Assembly: GCF_034008635.1 (NCBI RefSeq)
Contig: NZ_CP125378.1
Coordinates: 4,216,501-4,280,500 of the forward strand
Reading direction: 5' to 3'
DNA from: Pseudomonas sp. P8_229
GTDB lineage: Bacteria > Pseudomonadota > Gammaproteobacteria > Pseudomonadales > Pseudomonadaceae
Length of the DNA: 64,000 nucleotides
Below, piece after piece: positions 9,158-17,873 of the stretch (the first letter of the stretch is position 1; the number at the start of each line of letters is the position of its first letter). The position numbers and the translations under genes are program-made. A model generated the notes under the pieces. It saw only the letters and a program-made list of their open reading frames with translations. It was not told the origin of the DNA and made no database searches.

Positions 9158-10253
9158 ATGGAAATCAACCCGATCCTGAACACCATCAAGGACCTGTCCG
9201 AGCGCTCCGAAACTATTCGGGGGTATCTTTGACTACGATCAAAAGCATGAGCGTCTGACCGAAGTCAATCGCGAGCTTGAAGATCCGAGTGTCTGGAACA
9301 AACCTGAATACGCCCAGGAACTGGGCCGCGAGCGCTCTGCGCTGGCGCAGATCGTCGACACCCTCGACGAACTGAACGCTGGTCTGGCCGATTGCCGCGA
9401 CCTGCTGGACATGGCTGTCGAAGAAAACGACGAAGGCGCAGTGGGCGATGTCGTCGCCGAGCTGGCCCGTCTCGAGGAAAATCTGGCCAAGCTGGAATTC
9501 CGTCGCATGTTCAGCCATGAAATGGACCCGAACAACGCCTACCTGGACATCCAGGCCGGTTCCGGCGGCACCGAAGCCCAGGACTGGGCCAACATCCTGC
9601 TGCGCATGTACCTGCGCTGGGCTGACAAACGCGGTTTTGACGCGACCATCATGGAGCTGTCGGCCGGTGAAGTCGCCGGGATCAAGGGTGCGACCGTGCA
9701 CATCAAGGGCGAGTACGCCTTTGGCTGGCTGCGCACCGAGATCGGCGTGCACCGTCTGGTGCGCAAGAGCCCGTTCGACTCCGGCAACCGTCGCCACACC
9801 TCGTTCTCCGCGGTTTTCGTCTCGCCAGAGATCGACGACAAGGTGGAAATCGAAATCAACCCGGCAGACCTGCGGATCGACACCTATCGTTCCTCCGGTG
9901 CTGGTGGTCAGCACGTAAACACCACCGACTCGGCCGTACGTATCACTCACGTACCGACCAACACCGTGGTCAGCTGCCAGAACGAACGTTCCCAGCACGC
10001 CAACAAGGACACCGCCATGAAAATGCTGCGGGCCAAGTTGTACGAGCAGGAAATGCAGAAACGCAACGCCGCGTCGCAAGCGCTGGAAGACACCAAGTCG
10101 GACATCGGCTGGGGTCACCAGATCCGCTCTTACGTGCTCGATGCGTCGCGGATCAAGGATCTGCGCACCAACATCGAACGCAGCGACTGCGACAAGGTGC
10201 TCGACGGCGACATCGACGAATACCTGTATGCCAGCCTGAAATCCGGGCTGTAA
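9158..10253 (+). CDS. prfB: Peptide chain release factor 2, with +1 programmed frameshift
   Basis: RF2 terminates translation at UGA and UAA. Its gene controls itself through an in-frame UGA. Here ATG 9158 opens a 24-codon frame ending in CTT TGA C (UGA at 9230-9232). A +1 slip on CTT continues at GAC 9231 to the stop at 10253, giving about 364 residues, the usual RF2 length. An internal Shine-Dalgarno-like CGGGGG lies just before the slip site, as in other prfB genes. The body shows the UGA-recognition motif SPF ([13 protein letters not shown]) and the catalytic GGQ ([17 protein letters not shown]). lysS follows, a classic arrangement. Confidence 0.97.
9219..9234 (+). promoter_or_regulatory. 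programmed +1 ribosomal frameshift site
   Basis: The elements are an internal Shine-Dalgarno-like G run, then TAT CTT TGA C. Low RF2 slows termination at UGA and lets the ribosome slip from CUU to UUU, so RF2 supply is autoregulated. The C after UGA, which makes a weak stop context, is conserved. Confidence 0.95.
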
Positions 10254-10290
10254 AAGACGCAATACAGCATCGGCTGATTCAACCCGATCC

Positions 10291-10337
10291 CTGTAGGAGC
10301 CAGCTTGCTGGCGATCCCCGGGCCCAAGGCCCGGGGG
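10291..10337. repeat. single REP-like element plus GC hairpin upstream of lysS
   Basis: CTGTAGGAGCCAGCTTGCTGGCGAT has an internal CCAGCTTGCTGG palindrome. It is followed by CCCGGGCCC-AA-GGCCCGGG, which is another hairpin. It lies between prfB and lysS, only 28 bases before the lysS start. Confidence 0.7.
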
Positions 10338-10365
10338 CAACGAACCTGATGGAATATCTAAAGAC

Positions 10366-11868
10366 ATGAGCGACCAACAACTCGACCCGCAAGCCCTGCA
10401 ACAGGAAGAAAACTCCCTGATCGCCCTGCGCAAGGAAAAGCTGGCTGCCGAGCGCGCCAAGGGCAACGCCTTCCCGAACGACTTCCGCCGCGAAAACTAC
10501 TGCGAAGATCTGCAGAAGAAATACGCGGACAAGACCAAGGAAGAGCTGGCCGAGGCTGCAATCCCGGTCAAGGTTGCCGGTCGCATCATGCTCAACCGTG
10601 GCTCGTTCATGGTGATCCAGGACATGACCGGTCGCATTCAGGTCTACGTCAACCGCAAGACCCTGTCGGAAGACACCCTGGCCGCCGTCAAGACTTGGGA
10701 CATGGGCGATATCATTGCCGCCGAAGGCACCCTGGCGCGTTCCGGCAAGGGCGATCTGTACGTGGAAATGACCAGCGTGCGCCTGCTGACCAAGTCGCTG
10801 CGTCCGCTGCCGGACAAGCATCACGGCCTGACCGACACCGAACAGCGCTACCGTCAGCGTTACGTTGACCTGATCGTCAACGAAGACGTGCGCCAGACCT
10901 TCCGCGTGCGTTCGCAAGTGATCGCGCACATCCGCAGCTTCCTGATGAAGCGCGACTTCCTCGAAGTCGAAACGCCGATGCTGCAGACCATTCCTGGCGG
11001 CGCCGCAGCCAAGCCGTTCGAAACCCACCACAACGCGCTGGACATGGAAATGTTCCTGCGTATCGCGCCTGAGCTGTACCTCAAGCGTCTGGTGGTCGGT
11101 GGTTTTGAAAAGGTCTTCGAGATCAACCGCAACTTCCGTAACGAAGGCGTCTCGACGCGTCACAACCCTGAATTCACCATGTTGGAGTTCTACCAGGCTT
11201 ACGCCGACTACGAAGACAACATGGACCTGACCGAAGAACTGTTCCGTGAACTGGCGCAGCTGGTGCTGGGCAGCACCGACGTGCCGTACGGCGACAAGGT
11301 GTTCCACTTCGGCGAGCCGTTCGTCCGTCTGTCGGTGTTCGACTCGATCCTCAAGTACAACCCTGAGCTGACCGCCGATGATCTGAACGACATCGACAAG
11401 GCGCGCGCCATCGCCAAGAAGGCCGGTGCCAAGGTGCTGGGCTTCGAAGGTCTGGGCAAGCTGCAGGTGATGATTTTCGAAGAGCTGGTCGAGCACAAGC
11501 TGGAACAGCCGCACTTCATTACCCAGTACCCGTTCGAAGTGTCGCCGCTGGCACGTCGCAACGACGACAACCCGAACGTCACTGACCGTTTCGAGCTGTT
11601 CATCGGTGGCCGTGAAATTGCCAACGCCTACTCCGAGTTGAACGACGCTGAAGACCAGGCCGAGCGCTTCATGGCGCAGGTGGCCGACAAGGACGCCGGC
11701 GACGACGAAGCCATGCATTACGACGCCGACTTCGTGCGCGCGCTGGAGTACGGCATGCCGCCAACGGCCGGTGAAGGCATCGGCATTGACCGACTGGTGA
11801 TGTTGCTGACCAACTCGCCGTCGATCCGCGATGTGATCCTGTTCCCGCACATGCGACCGCAAGCGTAA
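10366..11868 (+). CDS. lysS: Lysyl-tRNA synthetase, class II
   Basis: 500 residues. It charges tRNA-Lys in the cytoplasm. An N-terminal OB-fold anticodon-binding domain ([20 protein letters not shown]) precedes the class II catalytic core with motif 2 ([20 protein letters not shown]) and motif 3 ([20 protein letters not shown]). Length and start match the family. It is 112 bases downstream of prfB, as in many Proteobacteria, and ends in a strong terminator. Confidence 0.98.
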   Translation: MSDQQLDPQALQQEENSLIALRKEKLAAERAKGNAFPNDFRRENYCEDLQKKYADKTKEELAEAAIPVKVAGRIMLNRGSFMVIQDMTGRIQVYVNRKTLSEDTLAAVKTWDMGDIIAAEGTLARSGKGDLYVEMTSVRLLTKSLRPLPDKHHGLTDTEQRYRQRYVDLIVNEDVRQTFRVRSQVIAHIRSFLMKRDFLEVETPMLQTIPGGAAAKPFETHHNALDMEMFLRIAPELYLKRLVVGGFEKVFEINRNFRNEGVSTRHNPEFTMLEFYQAYADYEDNMDLTEELFRELAQLVLGSTDVPYGDKVFHFGEPFVRLSVFDSILKYNPELTADDLNDIDKARAIAKKAGAKVLGFEGLGKLQVMIFEELVEHKLEQPHFITQYPFEVSPLARRNDDNPNVTDRFELFIGGREIANAYSELNDAEDQAERFMAQVADKDAGDDEAMHYDADFVRALEYGMPPTAGEGIGIDRLVMLLTNSPSIRDVILFPHMRPQA

Positions 11869-11880
11869 ACATTTCAGTTC

Positions 11881-11909
11881 AAAAGCCGCCTAAAACAGGC
11901 GGCTTTTTA
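11881..11909 (+). terminator. Rho-independent terminator of lysS
   Basis: AAGCCGCC and GGCGGCTT form a GC-rich stem around a short AT loop, followed by TTTTT. It begins 13 bases after the lysS stop. Confidence 0.92.
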
Positions 11910-11970
11910 TTGCCTGTCTGGTACAAATGTATCAATTGGTTACTTTTGAAATAACAGAGGAAGTCCAGTC

Positions 11971-12687
11971 GTGATGGTTGCAATCGCTCAAGAAGGTGCA
12001 GCGGGTATCGCCACTGCGGTCGCTGAAAGTGTTCAGTACCAGGGCCGCAAGGCCAGCCGACAGGGCAGCGAGCAGCGTCGCCAGGACATTCTCGACGCGG
12101 CGATGCGCATTGTCGTGCGTGACGGCGTGCGCGCCGTGCGCCACCGGGCCGTGGCGGCCGAGGCCGGTGTGCCGCTGTCGGCCACCACCTATTACTTCAA
12201 GGACATCGATGACCTGCTCACCGATACCTTCGCCCAGTACGTCGAACGCAGTGCGGCCTACATGGCCAAGTTGTGGAACAACAACGAAGGCCTGCTGCGC
12301 GATATGGTCGTCAGTGGCGACGGCAGCCCTGAGTCGCGCTCGCAACTGGCGGACGATATTGCGCGGTTGATGGCCGACTATGTGCACCGGCAGTTGGTCA
12401 ACCGTCGCGAGCACCTGATGGCCGAGCAGGCGTTTCGCCAGGAAGCGCTGCTCAACCCGCGCCTGGCGGATCTGGTGCGTTCCCATCAACAGATTCTGCT
12501 GCAGGGCACCTGCCAGTTGTTTCAGGTGCTGGGCTCGCGTGAACCGCAACAGGATGCCAAAGTGTTGACGGCGATTATCGGACGGATGGAATATCAGGGC
12601 CTGCTCAACGACGCCGAGCCTTTGGCCGAACAGGACATGCTCGGGATTCTGACGCGGTATATGCATCTGGTGCTGGCGTCGATGTAA
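11971..12687 (+). CDS. TetR-family transcriptional regulator
   Basis: 238 residues. The N-terminal helix-turn-helix (RRQDILDAAMRIVVRDGVRA, then VAAEAGVPLSATTYYFKDID) is typical of TetR repressors. The C-terminal ligand domain is diverged. The frame opens with GTG ATG; AGAGG at 11956-11960 fits the GTG start with a 10-base gap. It follows lysS in the same order as in PAO1 from memory. The target is unknown; downstream genes are a lipoprotein and a DUF1704 protein, separated by a palindromic repeat. Confidence 0.88.
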   Translation: MMVAIAQEGAAGIATAVAESVQYQGRKASRQGSEQRRQDILDAAMRIVVRDGVRAVRHRAVAAEAGVPLSATTYYFKDIDDLLTDTFAQYVERSAAYMAKLWNNNEGLLRDMVVSGDGSPESRSQLADDIARLMADYVHRQLVNRREHLMAEQAFRQEALLNPRLADLVRSHQQILLQGTCQLFQVLGSREPQQDAKVLTAIIGRMEYQGLLNDAEPLAEQDMLGILTRYMHLVLASM

Positions 12688-12701
12688 CGCAATCCCTGCT
12701 T

Positions 12702-12805
12702 GATCGTTCCCACGCTCCGCGTGGGAATGCATACCGTGACGCTCTGCGTCACAGTGGACGCAGAGCGTCCATGGCGGCATTCCCACGCAGAGCGTAGGAA
12801 CGATC
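12702..12805. repeat. long palindromic intergenic repeat (CGTTCCCACGC family)
   Basis: GATCGTTCCCACGCTCCGCGTGGGAATGC at the left pairs with GCATTCCCACGCAGAGCGTAGGAACGATC at the right. The middle holds nested palindromes (GACGCTCTGCGTC). This family differs from the GCGAGCAAGCCCGC REPs and is common between pseudomonad genes. Confidence 0.85.
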
Positions 12806-12835
12806 AGGTGTAACGGGTGTTCAAGGGAGTGTTGA

Positions 12836-13390
12836 ATGAAAGCCTGGCGTGGCGCGTTGATCGCGCTGTCGTTCCTGCTGCTCAGCGGTTGTCTGGTGAC
12901 CTTCAAGGAGCCGCTGCCCGCCAGTGAGCCGGCGCCCAAGGGCCTGCTCGGCCAATGGTCGAGCACCAATGCCTGGGGCGAGCCGATGAACCTGGAACTG
13001 ACGCGCCTGGGCAACGACCGTTATCAGGCGGTCGCGTACTTCAAGGCCAGACCCCGCGAGCGCGAAGCCTATCCGTTCACCGTGTCGCGCCATGGCAACC
13101 GCTGGTATCTGTCGGCGAAGGTGCCGGCGCAGTATGGCGGGCACTTCACCATCGCCGGTTTCGAGATCTCCGATAAGCACGAACTGGTGATTTACAACCT
13201 CGATCTCGAACAGATCAACCAGGCCATCGCGCAGAAGAGTCTCAACGGGCAAGGGTTCCAGACCGATGACGGCGACGGCGTGCAGGTCGACAGCAGCCTC
13301 GACAAGGTCTTTGCTTACCTCGATGATCCGGCCAATTCCGATGTATTCGTCGAGGCCGCGCGTTATCAGCGCCAGGCCCGCGCCAAATAA
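12836..13390 (+). CDS. Conserved Pseudomonas lipoprotein of unknown function
   Basis: 184 residues. It begins with a lipoprotein signal (ALSFLLLSGC, lipobox Cys at about residue 20), so the mature protein should be anchored in the envelope. The mature part has a short beta-rich domain (GLLGQWSSTNAWGEPMNLEL, then YHFTIAGFEI-like strands). I recognise the gene from its position between the lysS-linked TetR gene and the DUF1704 gene in pseudomonads, but no function is known to me. An AGGGAG ribosome site lies before the start. It is 24 bases from the next gene and probably co-transcribed with it. Confidence 0.85.
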   Translation: MKAWRGALIALSFLLLSGCLVTFKEPLPASEPAPKGLLGQWSSTNAWGEPMNLELTRLGNDRYQAVAYFKARPREREAYPFTVSRHGNRWYLSAKVPAQYGGHFTIAGFEISDKHELVIYNLDLEQINQAIAQKSLNGQGFQTDDGDGVQVDSSLDKVFAYLDDPANSDVFVEAARYQRQARAK

Positions 13391-13414
13391 TTCAGTTTTC
13401 TACAGGAGTTTCGG

Positions 13415-14692
13415 GTGGACGATTACCAGCAGACGATACGCACGCTGTCCGATCGCATTGTGCTGGCGCAGACGCCGATTCGCGTCCTCGACGCGGTGAA
13501 GTGGGACGAGAACATTCGCAAGGGCTTTCTCAAGGCCAAGGGCAAGGAAATGCCTGCGGTGGATCGCGACTACTACCTCAACCGGCCACTGAGTTTCGAT
13601 TCGAGCAAGGTCAAACTCGAGTTCCAGAACATCGAGCGCGACATCACCCGCCAGCTCGGCCAGTTCAACCCGGTCGGGCAGATCATGCGCCGCATGTGCA
13701 AGGAATACCGGATGGTGGTGCGCATGCTCGAAGCGCGCGGCACCGAGGATTTCGGCCTGATCTCTCAGGAGCTGTACGGCGCCGCCTCAGATGCGTTTCA
13801 CGCCGGCGACCCGACCCTGGCCGACCTCGGCCTGATGATGTCCGACTACCTGAACAACATCGATGGCCGTGGCGACCTGAAGGACGAGCCGAAAATCCTC
13901 ACCGCCAAGGACGCCGTGCACCTGCTGCAAACGCGTTTGAACAAGGTGTTCGGCGAGGCCGAGGAAACCATCCGCGTGTTCGAGTCCGACGGCATCGTTG
14001 CCGACGCGGCAGCGGGGGCCGACTACATCAAGATCCGTACCGACGCGATGTTCAATGATCGCGACGTGCGCGCGCTGGAAGTCCACGAAGGTCTGGTGCA
14101 CGTAGGCACCACGCTCAACGGCTTGAACCAGCCGATCTGCACCTTCCTGTCCAAGGGCCCACCCTCGTCGACGGTGACCCAGGAAGGTCTGGCGATTCTG
14201 ATGGAAATCATCACCTTTGCCTCCTACCCAAGCCGCCTGCGCAAACTGACCAATCGCACCCGCGCCATTCACATGGTCGAGGAGGGCGCGGACTTTTTGC
14301 AGGTGTTCGAGTTCTTCCGCGAACAGGGTTTTGAAATGGCCGAAAGCTACGGCAACGCCAGCCGTGTGTTCCGAGGCTCGACGCCGACCGGCCTGCCATT
14401 CACCAAAGACTTGTCCTACCTCAAGGGCTTTATCATGGTTTACAACTACATTCAGTTGGCCGTGCGTAAGGGCAAGCTTGAGCAGATTCCGCTGTTGTTC
14501 TGCGGCAAGACCACGCTGGAAGACATGCGTACCTTGCGCCAACTGGTGGATGAGGGATTGGTGGTGCCGCCGAAGTATCTGCCAGAACAGTTTCGCGACA
14601 TGAACGCGCTGTCAGCGTGGATGTGCTTCTCCAACTTCCTCAATCACTTGAGCCTGGACCGGATCGAGGCGGATTACTCGAACATCCTTTGA
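13415..14692 (+). CDS. DUF1704 / QEGLA-motif protein, MATCAP-like putative metallopeptidase
   Basis: 425 residues, GTG start behind an AGGAG site. It belongs to the family annotated as flavohemoglobin expression-modulating QEGLA protein (DUF1704). It has a zinc-type motif His224-Glu225-x3-His228 (EVHEGLVHVGT) and the family signature TQEGLA at 255-260. Eukaryotic relatives are the microtubule-associated tyrosine carboxypeptidases (MATCAP), which use the same HExxxH. A peptidase activity in bacteria is inference from that homology. No signal peptide is visible, so it is cytoplasmic. It lies directly downstream of the lipoprotein gene. Confidence 0.85.
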   Translation: MDDYQQTIRTLSDRIVLAQTPIRVLDAVKWDENIRKGFLKAKGKEMPAVDRDYYLNRPLSFDSSKVKLEFQNIERDITRQLGQFNPVGQIMRRMCKEYRMVVRMLEARGTEDFGLISQELYGAASDAFHAGDPTLADLGLMMSDYLNNIDGRGDLKDEPKILTAKDAVHLLQTRLNKVFGEAEETIRVFESDGIVADAAAGADYIKIRTDAMFNDRDVRALEVHEGLVHVGTTLNGLNQPICTFLSKGPPSSTVTQEGLAILMEIITFASYPSRLRKLTNRTRAIHMVEEGADFLQVFEFFREQGFEMAESYGNASRVFRGSTPTGLPFTKDLSYLKGFIMVYNYIQLAVRKGKLEQIPLLFCGKTTLEDMRTLRQLVDEGLVVPPKYLPEQFRDMNALSAWMCFSNFLNHLSLDRIEADYSNIL

Positions 14693-14707
14693 GCCAACAC
14701 AAACCCC

Positions 14708-14799
14708 CTGTAGGCCTTCGCCTGCTCGCGATAGCGGTGTGTCAATCAACATGAACAGTGACTGATACACCGCCATCGCGAGCAGGCTCACTCCTACAG
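14708..14799. repeat. REP palindrome pair
   Basis: CTGTAGGCCTTCGCCTGCTCGCGAT at the left and ATCGCGAGCAGGCTCACTCCTACAG at the right, with GGTGTGTCA/TGATACACC inner pairing. It separates the DUF1704 gene from the hydrolase gene. Confidence 0.88.
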
Positions 14800-14842
14800 T
14801 TTTTGACTGTATTCCAATTCGAACTCTGCGAGGTTTCACCGG

Positions 14843-15748
14843 ATGAGAATCCTCGGCATCTTCTGCCTGCTCCTGACCCTCGGTGGTTGCAGTTCGTTGT
14901 TGTTCTACCCCGAGCCGGGCCAGATTTTCACCCCGGAAAAAGCCAAACTCGAATACCGCACCGTTACCCTGACCACCGCCGACGGCCTCAAGCTCAATGC
15001 CTGGTGGCTGCCGGCCAAACCCGGTGTTGAAGTCAAAGGCACGGTCCTGCACCTGCATGGCAACGGCGGCAATCTGCCGATGCACCTGGGCGGCAGTTGG
15101 TGGTTGCCGAAAAACGGCTATCAAGTGCTGCTGGTGGACTATCGCGGTTATGGCCTGTCCGAAGGCAAACCGAGCCTGCCGGCGATCTATCAGGATATCG
15201 ACGCGGCATTCGCCTGGCTGGACCAGGCGCCGGAGGTCAAAGGCAAGCCGCTGATCCTGCTCGGCCAAAGCCTCGGTGGTTCGATGGCCGTGCATTGGCT
15301 GGTGCAGCACCCGGAGCGGCAGATGCAACTCAAAGCCTTCGTGCTCGACGGTGTGCCCGCCAGTTATCGCAGCGTCGGCCAGTACGCACTCAGCACGTCG
15401 TGGCTGACCTGGCCGGTCCAGGTGCCGCTGTCATGGCTGGTGCCGGACGGCGACAGCGCCATCAACGCGATGCCGCAGCTCAAGGGCGTGCCGAAACTGA
15501 TCTTTCACAGCATCGATGATCCGCTGGTACCGCTTTCCAATGGCATCCGCCTGTATCAAGCTGCGCCGCCACCGCGGGTGTTGCAGTTGACCCGTGGCGG
15601 CCACGTGCAGACCTTCGGTGACCCGGTCTGGCGCAAGGTGATGCTGCGCTATCTGGAGGACCCTGAACATTTCAACGGCCTGCGCCGCCTCGGCGAGATC
15701 CCGAATTACCCGCAATCTCCGAATTCTGAAGATGAGAGTCCGCAATGA
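14843..15748 (+). CDS. Alpha/beta-hydrolase lipoprotein
   Basis: 301 residues. A lipoprotein signal (LLLTLGGC, Cys at about 16) precedes an alpha/beta-hydrolase fold. The oxyanion region is HLHGNGGN, the nucleophile elbow is LLGQSLGGSMA (Ser in GxSxG), the likely acid is in HSIDDPLVP, and the His is in TRGGHVQTF. It therefore looks like an envelope-anchored serine esterase or peptidase, related to the BEM46/YfhR group. The substrate is unknown. The stop overlaps the next start by four bases. Confidence 0.88.
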   Translation: MRILGIFCLLLTLGGCSSLLFYPEPGQIFTPEKAKLEYRTVTLTTADGLKLNAWWLPAKPGVEVKGTVLHLHGNGGNLPMHLGGSWWLPKNGYQVLLVDYRGYGLSEGKPSLPAIYQDIDAAFAWLDQAPEVKGKPLILLGQSLGGSMAVHWLVQHPERQMQLKAFVLDGVPASYRSVGQYALSTSWLTWPVQVPLSWLVPDGDSAINAMPQLKGVPKLIFHSIDDPLVPLSNGIRLYQAAPPPRVLQLTRGGHVQTFGDPVWRKVMLRYLEDPEHFNGLRRLGEIPNYPQSPNSEDESPQ

Positions 15749-16074
15749 GTGAAGAACGTAACGCCATCCCGCTGATCATCACCGGTATCTGCAGCATCCT
15801 CGGCACCGTCGGGGCGCTGTGGTACTACGGCTACCTGCACTTCGCCAAACCCGAGGATGCGCTGCTGCTCAATGAATTCACCATGCTCAAGACCGTGCCG
15901 GGCGAAGACTACAAAGTCTCGCTGGACCCGGCGCCGCAAGTGGCGCAGTGCATCGATGGCGTGCTGGTGCTGTTCGATACCGAGCAGAAAGACCTGACCG
16001 GGGTGCTGATCAATGCGCAGAAAAAAGCTGTGCGCTGCATGGGCCAGGAAACCCCACAACAACTCGAACAGTAA
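15745..16074 (+). CDS. Small single-pass membrane protein of unknown function
   Basis: 109 residues. One hydrophobic segment at about residues 9-30 (LIITGICSILGTVGALWYYG) is followed by a polar domain with two Cys residues (VAQCIDGVLV, KAVRCMGQE). Start overlap (ATGA) with the hydrolase gene suggests coupled translation and a shared envelope role. I do not recognise a domain. Confidence 0.78.
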   Translation: MSEERNAIPLIITGICSILGTVGALWYYGYLHFAKPEDALLLNEFTMLKTVPGEDYKVSLDPAPQVAQCIDGVLVLFDTEQKDLTGVLINAQKKAVRCMGQETPQQLEQ

Positions 16075-16083
16075 CCCGATCCA

Positions 16084-16175
16084 TTGCAGGCCTTCGCCTG
16101 CTCGCGATAGCGGTGTGTCAGCCAACATAGATATTGAATGTCAGACTTCTATCGCGAGCAGGCGAAGGCCTACAG
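16084..16175. repeat. REP palindrome pair
   Basis: TTGCAGGCCTTCGCCTGCTCGCGAT at the left is mirrored by ATCGCGAGCAGGCGAAGGCCTACAG at the right. The central part is less well paired than in other copies. It lies between convergent genes. Confidence 0.87.
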
Positions 16176-16195
16176 GGTTTTGTGTTCGTGCATGA

Positions 16196-16229
16196 AAAAG
16201 CCCCGCCTGATTACTCAGGCGGGGCTTTT
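16196..16229. terminator. bidirectional terminator between convergent genes
   Basis: AAAAGCCCCGCCTGA and TCAGGCGGGGCTTTT form a perfect stem with A and T tracts on both sides, so it can end both the upstream plus-strand genes and lptF on the minus strand. Confidence 0.93.
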
Positions 16230-16246
16230 GTGTTACTGCGTGCCGC

Positions 16247-17035
16247 TTAGTTCGAGCTGACTGCCGAACGTGGCACCACTGGTTGGTTGTCGTTGGAAAT
16301 GGTCACTTCCACACGACGGTTCATCGCACGGCCGGAAACGCTGCCGTTGTCGGCGACCGGGTATTCCTTGCCATAACCCTGCACCACGATGCGCGAAGGA
16401 TCTACGCCCATCTTGATCAGTGCTGTTTGCACGGAAGTCGCACGACGCTCGGACAGCGACTGGTTGTAGTTCGCCGCGCCAGTGCTGTCGGTGTAACCCT
16501 CGACGATCACTTTGCGATCAGGGTTTTCCTGAAGGAACTGCGCCAGTTTGTTGATGTTCACCAGACCGCTGGATTTCAGGTCAGCCTTGTTGGTGGCGAA
16601 CAGCACGTCACCGAAGGTCACCAACGTACCGCGATCAGTCTGCTTGGCGTTCAGGCTCTGCTGCAGTTGCTTGATCTGCTGGTCGCGAGCGTCCAGACGG
16701 GCCTGGGCACGTTGTGCGGAAGCGTTCTTCAGGTTGTTTTCAGCAGTGCGCAGGGCGATGGTCTGCTTGGCCACTTCCACGCGCTGGTTGGTCAGGTAGG
16801 CCAGTTGGTCAACCTTGGCGGCGTCTTGCTTATCCAGGTAAGCCTTGTCGGCTTTGTCCAGGTAATCGCTGGCGTCTTTGGTTTCCAGGGCGGCGACTTT
16901 GCTCGCCTGCGGGTTGGCCTGCAGACCGGCGTAGTTGGTGCGTGCCTGTTCCAGGTTCGGGTTAGGCGGGGTAGAGCAGGCAGCCAGGGCAACGCTTGCG
17001 GCCAGGAGAGCGGGGATCATCAGTTGCTTACGCAT
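16247..17035 (-). CDS. lptF: OmpA-family outer-membrane lipoprotein, LptF-like
   Basis: 262 residues. A lipoprotein signal (SVALAACS) is followed by a coiled-coil Ala/Gln-rich region (about 60-130, with DUF4398-like repeats) and a C-terminal OmpA peptidoglycan-binding domain (VIVEGYTDSTGAANYNQSLS, then RIVVQGYGKEYPVADN, ending GRAMNRRVEVTI). LptF of P. aeruginosa is an AlgU-linked lipoprotein that aids survival under stress. Position after the small DUF4398 lipoprotein gene agrees. A ribosome site AGGAC lies before the start. Confidence 0.88.
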   Translation of the reverse strand: MRKQLMIPALLAASVALAACSTPPNPNLEQARTNYAGLQANPQASKVAALETKDASDYLDKADKAYLDKQDAAKVDQLAYLTNQRVEVAKQTIALRTAENNLKNASAQRAQARLDARDQQIKQLQQSLNAKQTDRGTLVTFGDVLFATNKADLKSSGLVNINKLAQFLQENPDRKVIVEGYTDSTGAANYNQSLSERRATSVQTALIKMGVDPSRIVVQGYGKEYPVADNGSVSGRAMNRRVEVTISNDNQPVVPRSAVSSN

Positions 17036-17090
17036 AATTTGTCGTCCTTTCTATCGATAAGAGTTTCAGCTTTGCGGTCGGGATGCGCGC

Positions 17091-17495
17091 TTACTGCACG
17101 ATGCGCTGACTTTCCTGACGCAGTTCCTGAACACCTTTCTGGGAATCCTTCAGAGCCTGCTCGGCCTTGGCAGCCTGAGCCTTGCGTTCTGCTACGCGAG
17201 CATCCCATTCGGCCTGCTCGGCGAGGGTGCGAGCTTCTTCATACTTTTTGTCGTGCATGGCGATTTCGGCTTGTTTGAGCTTGTCTTGCGCCTGCTTCAT
17301 TTCCACCGCAGCGAACTCGGTACCGCCAGCGCTCACAGCGCTGTTGACTGCCGACTGGGTCACGGCGTACTGCTCGGTCGGTGGGTTGCCGGCGCAACCG
17401 GCCAGAACGAAGCTGGTGCCGATGGCCAGAGCGGCCAGTTTCAGACCGCGCAGGTGAGAGAACGAGGTTTGGGTCTTCATGGTCTTCAACTCCAT
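17091..17495 (-). CDS. DUF4398 small lipoprotein, partner of LptF
   Basis: 134 residues from the ATG at 17495, which has a strong AGGAG site 7 bases upstream; an alternative ATG lies five codons in. Lipobox is SFVLAGC. The mature protein is a single charged helical repeat region (KLKQAEIAMHDKKYEEARTL, then AKAEQALKDSQKGVQEL), typical of DUF4398 and likely a coiled coil along peptidoglycan. The gap to lptF is 55 bases with no terminator, so the two form an operon. Confidence 0.88.
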   Translation of the reverse strand: MELKTMKTQTSFSHLRGLKLAALAIGTSFVLAGCAGNPPTEQYAVTQSAVNSAVSAGGTEFAAVEMKQAQDKLKQAEIAMHDKKYEEARTLAEQAEWDARVAERKAQAAKAEQALKDSQKGVQELRQESQRIVQ

Positions 17496-17598
17496 TGTTT
17501 AACTCCTGATAAAACCGAAAATCCATCCTGGTCGAGGAGCCGCAAGCGTCGTGTGAAAGCGCGTTTTTGAAACGCTCGTTCCAGGCGTGGTTACAGGT

Positions 17599-17626
17599 TC
17601 CGACCGGAGGCGTTTTTTAAAAGTTC
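17599..17626 (-). promoter_or_regulatory. candidate AlgU (sigma-22/RpoE-type) promoter
   Basis: On the minus strand GAACTT (17626-17621) is followed after 17 bases by TCGGA (17603-17599). This matches the AlgU consensus GAACTT-N16/17-TCtgA except for one -10 base. It lies about 100 bases before the DUF4398-lptF operon, whose PAO1 counterpart I recall as AlgU-dependent. No transcript data are available here. Confidence 0.55.
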
Positions 17627-17765
17627 AGAAAAGATGGCCCATCGCCCAAAAATTTTTGACCAAACGGACAGGGCTCTAGGACGGGAACTTTGGCGGGGCA
17701 GAGTGGTACGCGCGGGTGTTTCTAATACCGAAAAAACTTCGATCTGGAGGTAGAAATACAGTCAA

Positions 17766-17855
17766 TGTGGGAGCGAGCCTGCTCGCGAAAGCGGTGTGCC
17801 AGTCACCATCAATGTCGACTGATATATTGCTTTCGCGAGCAGGCTCGCTCCCACA
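17766..17855. repeat. REP palindrome pair
   Basis: TGTGGGAGCGAGCCTGCTCGCGAAAGC and its reverse complement bound a 90-base hairpin. With the promoter upstream of the lipoprotein pair it makes up the 378-base gap 17496-17873; nothing else is seen there. Confidence 0.9.
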
Positions 17856-17873
17856 GTTTTGATCTGTGGAGTG

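Noticed and set aside
9158..9232. prfB as a pseudogene because of an early TGA
   Set aside because: All elements of the known RF2 frameshift site are present and the downstream frame is intact.
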